64,000 nucleotides of DNA from NCBI GenBank assembly GCA_019009955.1, contig CM032230.1, positions 12,419,001 through 12,483,000 of the forward strand, given 5' to 3'. Positions within the stretch are counted from its first letter, which is position 1, and every line of letters begins with the position of its first letter. Below are positions 34,189 to 46,821 of the stretch, piece after piece. Source of the stretch: Riptortus pedestris. Taxonomy: Eukaryota > Arthropoda > Insecta > Hemiptera > Alydidae. Below the pieces are notes generated by a model. It made no database searches. It worked only from the letters and a program-made list of their open reading frames with translations, and had not been told where the DNA came from. A program made the position numbers and the translations under genes.

Positions 34189-34445
34189 GGAAGGAAAATC
34201 AGTTACTGAGGATGTACTCATGACAGGAATTACGAAGAAAGACCTCCAAATATATATATAAAAGGTCTGTAACCGCTCTAGTGGTTGATTTGAACATTTT
34301 ATAATCCATAAACGTTTTTATATACTCGTACATATTTTGCCTAATGGGAATATTAACCGAGATATTAGAATTTTGTTAGTTGTCAGTTTTCAGTAAAAAC
34401 CACTCCTACTCATGTCATAATAACAATAAGCTGTTATAACCTGCG
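34189..34445 (+). mobile_element. degenerate HINE fragment
   Basis: AAATCAGTTACTGAGGATGT, TACTCATGAC, a short TA tract, GTAACCGCTCTAGTGG, then a C-module remnant (AGTAAAAACCACTCCTACTC). There is no 3' hairpin. Confidence 0.65.
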
Positions 34446-36165
34446 CCACGGACATTTTAGAAAATCGAGTCACGTGTACACGATTAACATCTGGTTTCCC
34501 ATAAGAGAGATTTCCAAATAGGCGTTGCAACTGTTGTGTCATTGCCGACATGGGAACGGTTCATAAGAGCGTGATAAAACGTGACATTTATTTTGCCAAT
34601 ATCGGCTAAGCCCCCCCGACTTAGGGGAAGACAAGCAGGCGTGCCATAACGGCAGGACTTAAGTCGCTATAAAGTACCACCTCTAGTACTATATATGGCC
34701 GGCCTTGCTCCAGTGCTATTAGTACTTCACAACCAATATAACTACTTTATGGGCCCAATAATCTCTGGCTGGTAAAGCTGCTGCAAGTAAAGTGCTTATT
34801 ACAAACCACTACTGTCACCAGCTATCCAATCAGCGCCCTTATATCAAGACCAATAGTCCAATAACTTCACAGAACAACAATATATGAACTGATTAGAACA
34901 CGAATGGAAAATATCCATAAAAAACGTTCATAACAAGCCGGGCTAAAAATTCTAAGATCTAAAATATATGTATGTAGGTAGGTATATATAGTACATTTTT
35001 CTTTGAACATTGTCTGTGGATTTTCTGCATGTACCATACAATTCGAAAATAACACTCATATGTTACACTACAATATCATTAGAAGTAAGTTTAAAAATAC
35101 TTATAAAAACTATTTATGTTATTATAAATATTGAAAAATTTCAGCATGATTTTTTAAGAGAAACCTTTGCTCCTACTGGCCATTCAGAATGATTTTTCAG
35201 AGAGAACGAATTTTTTATTTATACAGGAGCACCCGCATCTTGGCGATTTAGCTCAAAGTTTCACAATGTAAAATGAAAACATAGAATTATAGAAAAATAA
35301 CAAAAACTGAAACAACAAATAAAAATTAAATACAACATATAATATTAAATACTAGTAATAAAGACAATTAATAAAATTCCTATATACTAGTACATTTATA
35401 TTATTTTATTTATTTAGTTTTGTGCCCCACAGCGATGGTGATTTGCATTATTGGGATGATATATTTACTCCTTCATGTGCTTACCTTTTTTTGTATATGA
35501 TGGAAAATATTTCTTTAATATCTGATTCTTTCTCATATCCATGCTTTGTCCAAAGAATATAATAAAAGTTAACCCTTTTAAATCTTTTTAGGCATGCAGT
35601 AGACCTATTCTATTTTGTATTATATGTTCTTGTAAATATATTCCACAAACATATCTAGAACACAACAGAGAGAACGAAAATTTATTTGGACCAATACATA
35701 AGTATTATACACAAAGTGTTATTATAAGATTTGTTACAAAATTAAGAGATTTTGGTACAACCTCGGAAGTAGTCGTCCTTCAATCATTGCATCTAAATTA
35801 TAATGAGTGGCTCCACTTGACATCGGAGCCTGCCATGGCTGCCATGATTTTTAATAATTTGGCTTTTCAATGAAAATCTAATTTGTGAAGTTAATGTACG
35901 GGGTGTAGTATAGTAGTTTTCTCACAACGATACTTATATAACCTTCAATGAACCACCTTCATTGTCATCGAACGTTATGAATAAGCCAACATATCTTGAA
36001 CCGTCTTATTTCAAGTTGAAATGCCAAATATTGAGCACAAGCAATCTCTAGATGGGTACGTTCGGTTGATATGAAATTTAGTCCAGTTCCACATAATTGA
36101 GAGTACACCCCCTTTTTTAGAATATAAGGAAAAACAAATTCTATTAAAGCGAGAGGAAAAAAAAA
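34446..36165. other. unassigned 1.7-kb stretch
   Basis: The 34500-34900 part is less AT-rich and contains CTATAAAG near 34665, but no paired repeat was found. The rest is AT-rich with no credible gene. Confidence 0.35.
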
Positions 36166-36169
36166 ATGT

Positions 36170-36310
36170 TAATGTTTGCCTGATCGTCTTGAGTTGTTCG
36201 CAAGACGTTTTAAAAGTCCCTGTGCCTCGATACGTAGCTCCTTTTTTAACCGGAAATCTCGAGATCGAATCTCGGCAGGAATGACTATTTTCTTCTGATT
36301 TTTTTTTTTA
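36170..36310 (+). other. possible tRNA-like SINE remnant
   Basis: GAGATCGAATCTCGGCAGG resembles a polymerase III B box and is followed by a T-run. An A-box match upstream is weak. There is no second copy in the window. Confidence 0.25.
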
Positions 36311-37075
36311 ATTAGAGCTGCTTAGAGGACGTTTATTTAACATTAATAAATAAATAAAAAGTTTTTTTTAATTATATAAAATATAATATTAATTGAGTAC
36401 ATAAGTATATAAAAATTATCAATAATAACGCAGATATTTGAATACTATTTTTAAACGATTTTATTTAACTTTACCCGCTTATTTGTTATTATTTTATTTT
36501 ACAACTAATAAAGATATTTAAAATTTTCTAACTTTAGAAAAGTATTCTTTTAACAGTTTTATACATTAGAGCTATATTTTCATTATGCTTGGCCTTGGAT
36601 CACTGATGTATATTTCTATCATCAAATGAAATATTTTAACAAGCGTCTCCAAAACTGCTCGTATTTGATTGAACAGAATCACAAAATATCATCTATTTTT
36701 AAAATTCATTGTATTCTGTAACACCATTGTCATCCGCAATAAAATTGTTAACTCGAGCAATTTGCGGAACGTGGTTTGTTTGCTTGTATCTACCAGACAT
36801 AGTGCAACTGCTGCTTGCTGAGCAGAACTCTGCATGTTCTCGAGGGCTGTTGGTAGTTAGCAACTGTTAACTGTGAACAGGATTTGGTAATTATCCGCTC
36901 GCCTCACTAACAACCAACGACCAATAGTATGTTAACTAATTACAAACTTGCTTAACTGTCAAACTTACTTTGAGCCAGCTTAATCACCTGAGCATAAACA
37001 ATTTAATTCAAATATAAGCAGATTTTCCTCCCCCTGTCTGGGCTATCAATTATATGGCTACAAATATACTACTGA
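36311..37075. other. unassigned AT-rich sequence
   Basis: Nothing recognisable. Confidence 0.4.
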
Positions 37076-37079
37076 ATTT

Positions 37080-39812
37080 TATCAGATTTCCCTTTTGAGT
37101 AATCGTCTATTGATGCCATACTCTAAAAAAATGTTGTACGATCATATTTATACATTGTTAAGAAATATGCATTATTCTACTTGAGGGATTATGTTACTAC
37201 TTGAAAATTACGTATATTTAATCACATATTTAAGAAGTACGAAGTAAATGAAGGCATCCCTGCGAAAGATTGGCGTAGATTGAACCAGGGCGGTAATCTA
37301 GTACCTTCTAGACGACGACACAACACCAACCAATTAGCGAGCGAGTTGGCGCCTCGAACCCAAAAGGGAGAATAAAGAAGCTCTTTAGGACGGAAGTTTT
37401 CTCAATTGAACATCAGTGCAGTGCAGTTTTCTTAGCGAACATCAACGATATGATATGAAATAAGGTCCATACAAAACTATATATATATACATACATACTA
37501 GCTCAGATACCCGGCTTCCCAAGGGAATTGATTTGAGGCTGAATGGTGATGGTATTTTTTTGGCAAAGCTTTACTTTGCACAATATTTTGACATTTATCC
37601 GTCCCAGTATTTAGGGTTAATACCCGTTGTTTGCATTTGTTAATAATAAAATTAAGTTTTTATGTAAGTCTTCACTGTCCTCCAAATTGTCATATTTCCC
37701 GTCACCTGTGCATTATGCATAGAGGTCAGCTATTAAGGACAAAATATTAACATTGATTTAAATTAATTTTTCCAGCTGAGGTACCTGATAGTTCAAATAG
37801 GAATGAATTGTTGAGCATACCAATATTTCTACGCAAATTACTTGTTCCACATAATGTTGCTGGAGAAATGTATATAAAAAAAAAGGTTAATCTAAATAAC
37901 AATGTAAACCACTTTTGTTATATGCATGTTTGTTGAAAAACAAATAGACAATGAAATATCGCGAATGTTTATTTCAGGCCTCCCTTATAACCCCCAACTC
38001 CCGTTCTAACCTAAACATTTTAATATAGCTTATAATCATGGAAGAATTAATGCTAATTGACATACTGAGTTTTTTTTTAAGTTCGGTTCAATCATTAGCG
38101 CCCAATAAGATAGTTGACTCCCGCTATAGTTTATAGTGTATATCTCGTTTATACATTGTTAAAAGACAAAAATGAATAACACGAAAGTTACTCTAAATAA
38201 CAAAATAAACAACTTTTGTGATGTTTATATTTGCCGAAAAACGAATAGAAAACGAAATACCGCTATTTTAAATTCAGGCCTCCCTTACAACCCCCACTCC
38301 TGCCCGTCCCTAGAAATGTTGGAATGACTTATTATAATGAAAGCGTTAGTGCTAATACACATACCGAGTTTTAGCTAATACACATACCGAGTTTTATTTA
38401 TTTCGGTTGGGTCTTTTGTCCCAAATAAAATTGTTCACTTCCGCTATAGGTTTTAGCGTATATCTCGTTTATAATTCAGTATACGAAAAAAGTGTACATA
38501 ACAAAAGTTACTCTAAATAACAAAATAAACAACTTTTGTTATGTTCATATTGCCGAAAATGCAATAGGAAACGAAATATCACTATTTTTAATTTCAGGCC
38601 TCCCTTATAACTCCCACTCCTGCCCGTCCCTAGAAATGTTAGAATGGCTTATTATAAGGATAACGTTAGTGCTAATTCACATACTGAGTTTGGTTGAGTC
38701 TTTTGTGCCAAATAAAATTGTTGACTTCCGCTATCATTTTTAGCGTATAACGCCTTTATACTTAGGTATACGACAAAAGTGTATATAACATAAGTTACTC
38801 TAAATAACAAATTAAACAACTTTTGTTATGTGCATAATTGCCGAAAATGCAATAGGAAACGAAATATCACTGTTTTTAATTTCAGGCCTCCCTTATAACC
38901 CCCACTCCTGTTCGTCTCAGAGAATAGTTAGTAGTAATATACATACCAAGTTTCATAAAATGCAGTTCAGCCGTTTACGCGTGAAAAGGTAACAAACAAA
39001 CAAACAAACATACACGAAAGAAACATAACGCAGTTATGGTGTCTATGACATGTGAAACGAAAAGTTATCGTGAAATTTCGCGAAAAAAATCAATGTACAG
39101 ACAGAGGTAACAATTTTATATATATAAACACACTCGTCTGTTATCGCTGTAGCGGTCAAAAATGTTTAGTTTGATTGATACCAAAGTTCATATTTAAACA
39201 TTTTATGTAAAACTAATGAAGAAGTTCGTTAATGGCTGTAAACCAAAGAGTAGGAGGAGAGGGAGGTTTCATGGGTAAGAATATCGAAAATTAGTATTAA
39301 CCAAGATATTTTGATTTTAGAGTTTTACGCTTTCAGTAAACCCTACTATTGTCATATTAATAATAAGATGTTATATCATGAACCACTTCATTACAAGGTT
39401 AATACCAAATATTGTTTTCAACAAAGCTTTATTAAACGAGATACAAACGAATACGTTCTGTTGACCCCCTCCCCTTCTTTTGTTCTTGGATTACTATAAT
39501 CTGAGTGATTGAGAATTATTCTGATTCATTTCAAATTACTCCACTAGTTATAGTAAAAAGTTTTCAATAAAATGAATATGATATATACAGATATATTTCA
39601 TTAATTGTTCATCTTTCCAGTCTAGAACAATTCTATCTATTCAGAGCTGCGATGTTGGCTGCCCTGTTTGGTTGCAATTCAGCCGCTTTCCGTTGTAGCT
39701 ATTATTAACTTGGAAATTGACTGAATGATTTCTTCTTACCGTTTGCATTTATTCCCATTCAGGATGGTGTTACCAGTATGTAGATTTATCTGTTGTAAAC
39801 CTTCTTTTTTCG
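37080..39812 (+). mobile_element. HINE copy, B type, split by a Helitron
   Basis: An eroded 5' end (ATCAGATTTCCCTTTTGAG) is at 37080-37125 and a 5'-block remnant with short TA at 37455-37497. After the Helitron (37498-39125) the copy resumes with CTCGTCTGTTATCGCTGTAG, core, C portion and the B-specific segment. The hairpin is lost near 39812. About 320 bp between 37126 and 37450 are not family-like. Confidence 0.65.
37498..39125 (-). mobile_element. non-autonomous Helitron with ~300-bp internal tandem repeats
   Basis: The 3' end at the left is CTAG (37498-37501), TCAGATA and a partly eroded CCCGGC hairpin. The 5' region at the right has GAAATTTCGCGAAAAAAATC and TTCAGCCGTTTACGCG. The exact TC end is blurred by the (TA)n it landed in. 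The interior has four repeat starts (GGCCTCCCTTA-type) near 37977, 38277, 38598 and 38885. There are no Rep or helicase frames. It shares both ends with the Helitron at 10101. Confidence 0.8.
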
Positions 39813-39854
39813 ACTTTTTATATCGTGTTTGTGAAACATAAAACAAAAAAAAAA

Positions 39855-39995
39855 CCGTGATGGCTAAAGCGTTGACAGTCAAATATATATAGTTTCGTAC
39901 TGATATCATTTTCGTCGTATCCTGTGAAGGATCGATGGACTTATGAAGAAATATGTGGAAAATCGCATTATGAGACCAACCTCTTAGACGAAATG
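39855..39995 (-). mobile_element. HINE 5'-half fragment, eroded
   Basis: GATGGCTAAAGCGTTGACAG, a short TA tract, and ATTTTCGTCGTATCCTGTG, reading into the 5' block. The terminus is not recognisable. Confidence 0.6.
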
Positions 39996-40364
39996 TATGT
40001 ATGTGATCGTTTCAGGGAAAACACGTGTCGCGAATTATTTACTTTGAAATAGAATATATTTATGCTCATACACAATTCATTTCAAAAGTTCCCATATAAA
40101 CCGCATAACCTGCAATTCAGCATAATTATCACTATAATACGCCGATTGTCTCAGAAGTGGTTTTTAATTGTTATAATACGGCGCCTTTGTGGAACCATTA
40201 GCGCAATTGTAAATTCATGAGCTTAAAAGGCCAATTAAATTAAAAGAAACCTGAAATTATTTCATTTTGATAAAATCTGCTAATAATTTCAACATTATGC
40301 AAACATGAGTGCGAATTAATGTTTTTAGTGTGGAGAATGAAGTATGTGAAACTCGTCTCGTTGA
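39996..40364. other. unassigned sequence
   Basis: Nothing recognisable. Confidence 0.4.
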
Positions 40365-40367
40365 AAA

Positions 40368-40615
40368 CAAGGGCTAAGTAAACTAAGCAGATTTCCCACG
40401 TGAAGTTATATAATAGAGAAATCTGCCTACTGCTAACAGATTAACACCGTGAATAAATACAAACGGTAATGAGAATCTCTATGTTAATTTTAATAAGCTC
40501 CCAACAGAAAGTCTGAATTGTGAATAAACAGGTCTACTAACCATTCAGAGCTGAACAGATATATAGACATATTCACCGGAAAGAAAAACAATTACTGAAA
40601 TATTTCTGAATATAT
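40368..40615 (-). mobile_element. HINE 3' fragment, B type
   Basis: A deleted hairpin (AAGGGCTAAGTAAACTAAG), GCAGATTTCCCACGTG and the B-specific stretch through GAACAGATATATAGACATAT. It is joined to an oppositely oriented copy at about 40620-40640. Confidence 0.8.
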
Positions 40616-40639
40616 TTCTGGGGGAGGGGTCCATACAAC

Positions 40640-41349
40640 GTATTTGCAAGTTCGATAATGACTGAAATTGGACCAGTGGGAGGGGGGGGGGTTAAGAGAG
40701 GGATTTTCGAAAATTCGAAATATCTCTGTTACTATACGTCAGATCGAAAACGTTCACAGAAACAAACTTATTGCAAATTAAATGTACTATAAATATTGTT
40801 ATGTACATTTATTCTCTATCTTGAATATTAATCGAGATATCTGCATTTTTCATATTCGGCTTTGGTCAGTTCTGTTCGTGCGATTCCGCTAAAAGTATGT
40901 TCGGCTGTTTCCGTAACTGTTCGGCTCTCGTATAAGCTTCTTCTTTGTAAGATTTATGCAAATACGTCCTGTTGATCACCACCCTTATCTTTTGTTCATG
41001 GACTACAAATATTTGAGTGATTGATATAAAAATTATTCTGATTCATTATAAATTACAGCACTAGATATAATAAATAGTTCTCAATAAAATGAATATGTTA
41101 TATTCAGATATATTTTAGTAATAGTCCTTCTTTCCTTTGAAAAATATTTCTATCTGTCTATTCAGCTCTGAGTGGTTGGCAGACCTGTTTGTTTACAAAT
41201 CAGAGCTTTTCGTTTAGAGGTTATTAAAATTGACTTAAATATTTCTCATTACCGTTTGCATATTCACGGTGGTGTTCAGTGTTACCAGTATGTAGATTTA
41301 TCTATTGCAAAATTTCAAGAGGGAAATCTGCTCCTGCGTGACGGACTTA
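40640..41349 (+). mobile_element. HINE copy, B type, 5' truncated
   Basis: Starts within the core (TCGATAATGACTGAAATTGG), G10 tract (about 40681), a partial A2-like block (GTATGTTCGGCTG), then the B-specific segment, and GGGAAATCTGCTCCTGCGTG. Half of the hairpin is deleted. A mosaic of A2 and B modules. Confidence 0.75.
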
Positions 41350-42217
41350 GGTAAGATCAATGAATATTTGAAGAATAAGAATAGCTGATTTCCCTCGAGG
41401 AAAATTGGCATAAATGTTTATAACACCACATACAAGCAAATGTCCTCACTCATTCCCCAAACTTGGCAGGTAGGTGGTACAAGATCTCAATTTGAGTAGT
41501 ATATTCAGTGGAATGTAATTCCATTTCTTGCTGTACAAAGCAAATATGGCTAGGACAGATATATTAAAATAATAAGTAGAATATGAGAAAGGGCAGACGG
41601 TACCTAAATACGAGGAGATAGGCTTGGGAGTATGATATTGGAGGTGGGGAATGTACAATACATGAAGGTGTTCTGGAGAATGGGAAGGGGTTAGCTGGAG
41701 CCTGGAGAGGACCTGGAATTATCCAGCCCTATGCCCTAGGGCAAGAAGGGTAGGGGGTGTGTGGGAGAGGGGAGGAAGACAATCTAAACCCTTACCACCC
41801 TCCTCTAACTATAGTCGCCCTTTGATTAGCAAACTTCCTTAAGGGAATTCAGCTAAGGGTTCAATTCATCAAAAATTGCATCAAATGACTCCCGAAACTA
41901 TCAAGTAAATGATTAAAATCAAATTTATATATCACTTTTCCAGATATGGACAGAATTCTTGAATCCTATGTACTTGAAAAGTTGTCCCTTTCCCACTAGG
42001 CCCGTGCGTTGTTTAAAGGTCATGAATGAACACCCTTCAAAAATGTTTCACTGAAACACTTTTTCTGGTTGTTACATTGACGCTGAAATCCTTTGGAAAC
42101 CACCAAAAAGGGGGGGGGGGAATGCAAGAAAACGTCCTGCTCCACGTAGACCTTTAACTAACCTGTAAGATGGACCATTGCCGATTTCTCAACCAAAGTC
42201 CCTTGCAACAGCTAAAA
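41350..42217. other. mostly unassigned; two small HINE 5' fragments
   Basis: A HINE 5'-end scrap lies at 41350-41412 (minus) and another at 41826-41885 (plus, ACTTCCTTAAGGGAATTCAG). The remainder, including a purine-rich part at 41660-41800, shows nothing recognisable. Confidence 0.45.
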
Positions 42218-42218
42218 A

Positions 42219-43020
42219 AGTCCGTCACGCAGGGGCTGCGTAAACTAAGCAGATTTCCTTCGTGAAGTTTAGTAATAAATAGATAGATAGATAAATATGC
42301 ATACTGCTAACACAACAACACCGTGAATAAATATAAACGGAAATAAATGCTTCATCCGATTTCAATAACCTGCCGACAGGAAGCGTTAGGTTAGAAAAGT
42401 AAACAAACGGGTCGGCCTGCCTCAGACCGGAAAGAAAAACAATTACTGAAATATATCTGAATATAACACATTCATTTTATTGAGAACTATTTACTATATC
42501 TACTAGTGTAATTTATAATGAGTCAGAATAATTGTTATCTCAATCAATAAAATTTTAGTAGTTCAAAACTTTAAGATAGGGGGGGGGTCATCAGGGCATA
42601 TTTGCATGTATCTCGTATAATAAAGGTCTCTTGAATACAATTTTTAGTATTTAAACTTCCAATAATGTGATTTATTATGTAGCAGAGTATTGTTTACGTA
42701 ACATGACTGGAAGTTGCGGTTTGCTGAAAACTAAAAAATGCAAATATCTCGGTTAATATTCAAGATAGAGAAAAAAACGTATATAACAATATTTATAGTA
42801 AATTTAATTTTCAATAAGATTGGTTATATACAATTTTTCGATCCGATGCATAATAACGGAGATATATCTCGAATTTTAGAAAATCCCCCCCTCTAACCCA
42901 CCCCTCCCTCTTGTCCGATTCCAGCCAATAACGAACTTTATCTGTCTTTTTACATAAAACGGTTAAATATCGAGTTTCATAACGATGAAACAAAAATTGC
43001 GAGCGCTAGAGCGTTAACAG

Positions 43021-43092
<72 letters not shown>

Positions 43093-43210
43093 GAACGGAC
43101 CTCATTTTCGTCATCTCCTGGGTAGGATCGATGGACATTTGAAGAAATTTTTCAAAAATCGCGTCATGAGTACAACCTCAATAGCTGATTTCCCTTAAGG
43201 GAAATCTGCT
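42219..43210 (-). mobile_element. HINE copy, long B type, complete
   Basis: The longest intact copy, about 990 bp. It has the hairpin end, GCAGATTTCCTTCGTG, a short GATA tract, the full B segment, a G7 tract near 42577, the C portion, core with poly-C, and (TA)n at 43026-43087. The 5' block, intact palindrome and AAATCTGCT close it. It is the best reference copy for the B form. Confidence 0.9.
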
Positions 43211-43680
43211 AAAATGTTTGGTTAACTCTGCTGGGAAGGCGTTCTTTGAGAATTTGCCCAGCATAAATCCAGCAGCTGTTCACGATGACAGCGAAGATGT
43301 ATACCTGGATTACCCAGATAAATAAATTTTCATAAAATGTTTTGTTCATTGTCAGTAAAATATAAGTTGTTCATTAAGTTTTTTTTTCACCTTCATCATT
43401 TCACCTAGGAGCTACATGGAACTGCATATATTGATTACTAATATCTTTTAGGAATTGATTCACTAAAAAAAAAGGTATGATTATATTACAAAAGGAGTTA
43501 ATAGAAATCAAACTTTGTTTTTCATTTTTCTCGAAATCACTTTTTGGTCACTTTCATCTTTTTTCCCCCTGACCCTTCATATGAGTTAGGAATAAATATT
43601 GAAGGTAACAATTGTTTACGAAATTATAATTACTACGTATTTGCATGAATTTCAAAAAGCAAAAATAGACATATAGACAT
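43211..43680. other. unassigned AT-rich sequence
   Basis: Nothing recognisable. Confidence 0.4.
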
Positions 43681-43682
43681 AT

Positions 43683-43915
43683 ATGTCTGCTAACGCTATT
43701 GATCGTTACCAAACTTGATATTTAGTCGTTTTAGGTAAAAAGAAAAACCAAGATACTTAAAGGCACAAATCGGACCAGTGTTAGGGTGGCTTCGAAAATT
43801 CTTAATATTTCCGTAATTATGCGTTGCATGGAGAAATTCTATGAAATCAATCTTGTTGCATATTTAATTTTATATAAATGTTGTATCATGAATATTAGCG
43901 TGATATTTGGATTTT
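43683..43915 (+). mobile_element. HINE core fragment, tandem to next
   Basis: GTCTGCTAACGCTATTGATC, the core, TCTATGAAATCAATCTTG and TAGCGTGATATTTGGAT. It runs directly into TTTAGCACATTTCCC of the next copy. No 5' block or 3' hairpin. Confidence 0.7.
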
Positions 43916-43916
43916 A

Positions 43917-44310
43917 GCACATTTCCCGCAGCTATTGAGGTCGAACTCATGACGCGATTTTCGGAAAATTTCTTCAAATGTCCATTTATCCTATCCAAGA
44001 GATGACACAAAATTATATATATATATATCTGTTAACGCTCTAGCGGCCGCAATTTTTGTTTAATCGTTAGCAAATTAGAAATTTAAACGTTTTATGCAAA
44101 AAGACAGATCAAGTTCGTTAATGGCTGAAATCGGACCAGTGTGGGGGGGGGGGGGGGTTTACAGAGGGGATTTTCGAAATATCTCCGTTACCGTACGTCG
44201 GACCAAAAAATTGTATGGAACCAATCATATTGCAAATTAAATTTACTACAAATATTGTTCTATACATGCATTCTCTATCTTGAATATTAACCGAGATATC
44301 CCTTAAGGAA
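43917..44310 (+). mobile_element. HINE copy, 3' truncated
   Basis: AGCACATTTCCCGCAGC (palindrome deleted), 5' block, short (TA)n at 44016-44028, core, and a long G-tract (about G14 at 44144). It ends after ACCGAGATATC, next to CCCTTAAGG. An isolated AGGGAAATCTGCT terminus lies at 44418-44432. Confidence 0.8.
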
Positions 44311-44432
44311 AATCAACAAAAATATATTTAAATTTAATCATGCATGCAATATGCCATATGGCAAAGGAATATGTAGTCAAATAAATAACTCCTCATAGGG
44401 GAGGGAGAGGGGGGAGCAGGGAAATCTGCTAA

Positions 44433-44905
44433 AACTTAATAAAGTCCCAGATTTACCAAGTGCTAGAGATGCAATGTCACAACTCCATAGTATTTATTCT
44501 ATCTGGAAAACAGGATGTGAAACGCTATTGTTACAGCTGCCTTTATAATAATTTTTTTCAGAATTATATAGAACTATGAGTGTCATTCTAATAAATGGCA
44601 AGTTGTAGACATTCTATACATTAACTCAGAGATATTATTTTCTCCCGAGAGATATTTCTGACAAGGCTGACAAGCACAAATGTAGCCGGCTAATGCAATG
44701 CTGAAGGAGATACGAGTCTGTGGCTTGTAAGCAGAGATTCGGGGGAAGAGGCATTAAGCAGATTGCTTCCTTTACTAATGTCAGCTGATATTTATCTTGG
44801 CTATTTCCTGTATTAACCAAGTCCTATCTATCAGACCCCAACAGCTACAAGATACCGACCTCACTTTTCATTACTTATAATAATAAAGACAGCAGCCTGT
44901 TACAC
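44433..44905. other. unassigned sequence
   Basis: Nothing recognisable. Confidence 0.4.
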
Positions 44906-44907
44906 CA

Positions 44908-45580
44908 ATGAATAAGTCCATCACCCAGTGGCTGCGTAAACTAAGCAGATTTACCATGTAAAGTTTTACAATAGAGAAATCTGCATTCTGGTAACACAAC
45001 ACCACCGTGATTAGATAATGAGGAATTTTTCAGTTAATTAAAATAAATTCCCAACTGAAACGGCTTCTGAATTGTAAGAATAATTTATATTTTAATAACT
45101 CAAATTTTAGTAGTCCAAGAACTAAAGAAAGAGGGGGGGGGGGATGAACAGAACGTATTTGCATAAATCTCACAAAGTAAGGAAGGTAAGGTAAGGTAAG
45201 GTTAGAAACGACAGGTTCGAAGAAGCTTCCGCCTGAGCCGAGAAATGACGAAGATGGCCGACGTAATCCGAACTATACCCGACCACAGACTTCATAAAAA
45301 TGGAAATATCTCGGTTAATATTCAAGATAGAGAATAAATGTATATAACAATATTTATAGTAAATTTAATTTGCAATAAGATTGGTTCTATACTATTTTTC
45401 GATCCGATGCATAATAACGGAGATATTTTGAATTTTCGAAAATCCCCCCTCTAAACCACCCCCCTCCCTCTGGTCCGATTTCAGCCATTAACGAACTTGA
45501 TCTGTCTTTTTACATAAAACGGTGAATTATCGAGTTTCGTAACGATCAAACAAAAATTGCGACCGCTAGAGCGTTAACAG

Positions 45581-45630
<50 letters not shown>

Positions 45631-45731
45631 GTCATCTCCTGGGTAGGATCGATGGACATTTGAAGAAAATTTTCGAAAATCGCGTCATGAGTACGACCTC
45701 AATAGCTGAATTCCCTTAAGGGAAATCTGCT
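44908..45731 (-). mobile_element. HINE copy, mosaic of B and A2 modules
   Basis: Hairpin with changes (CATCACCCAGTGGCTGCG) and a B-type stretch with a G11 tract. A short GGTAAGGTAAGG repeat comes at 45185, then an A2-like block, core, poly-C and (TA)n at 45587-45628. The 5' block is intact, with the palindrome and AAATCTGCT. Confidence 0.85.
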
Positions 45732-46046
45732 AAAAAATAACTCCAATGAACGTGGCAATAGCACGGTCAAGCCTTACAGTCTTATACATCAGAAAGTGAG
45801 TTATTGTATATATCTTATGTGTCATACTGCATTTAGCTTCTCTGTTATATCTTAGGCATCCAGTATACACTGAATGAGTCAAATTCGAACAGCTGTAAGT
45901 CCGAAATCTTAAGTAACAGTTTGTAGCAAAGAAGAAGAGAAGTAAGCCAGCACTCGAGTGGCATTGATCCCGAATAGAGGTAAGCCGCCTGAAGAGCTAT
46001 TGTCTCAGGACTTCCTCTGTACGCAGGACAACTAGTTCAAACTCAC
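45732..46046. other. unassigned sequence
   Basis: Nothing recognisable. Confidence 0.4.
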
Positions 46047-46047
46047 T

Positions 46048-46759
46048 AAGTCCGTCACGCTAGGGCTGCTTAAACTAAGCAGATTTCCCTCGTGCGTCAC
46101 AAATTTGCATTTATCTCAAATAATGTGATTCATAATATAATAGCGTAGATATAATTGTTAATATGACATGAGTAGGGGTGGGAGTTTACTCAAGGCCGAT
46201 AACTAAAAAAAGTCCGTCACGCAGGGGCTGCGTAAACTAAGAAGATTTCCCACGTGAAGTTTTACAATAGAGAAATCTGCCTAATAACAACTGTAGTAGT
46301 AAGAAACCTCTAAACCTAAAACATTATTTAGGGCGTAATAACCCAGTAGTTTCTAGCCCCAAAAAACAGTTAACCTAACCTCTAAACCTATTCACGAGGG
46401 ACGAATAGTTATGGAAACGGCCACCAGAGCTCTCGGCGGAAAGTCCGAACATAGCCTACTGGCGACCACACGGAGAATACAAATCCAAATATCTCGGTTA
46501 GTATTCAAGATAGAGCAAAAATGTATATAACAATATTTATAGTAAATTTAATTTGCAATAACATTGATTCTGTACAATTATTCGGTCCGACGTATAGTAA
46601 CGGAGATATTTCGAATTTTCGAAAATCCCCTCTAAAACCCCCCACCCACTGGCCCGAATTCAGCCGTTAAAGAACATGATCTTCCTTTTTACATAAAAAG
46701 AATATATTTTGAGTGTGTTAAAGATCAAACAAAAATTGCGACCGCTAGAGCGGTAACAG

Positions 46760-46821
<62 letters not shown>

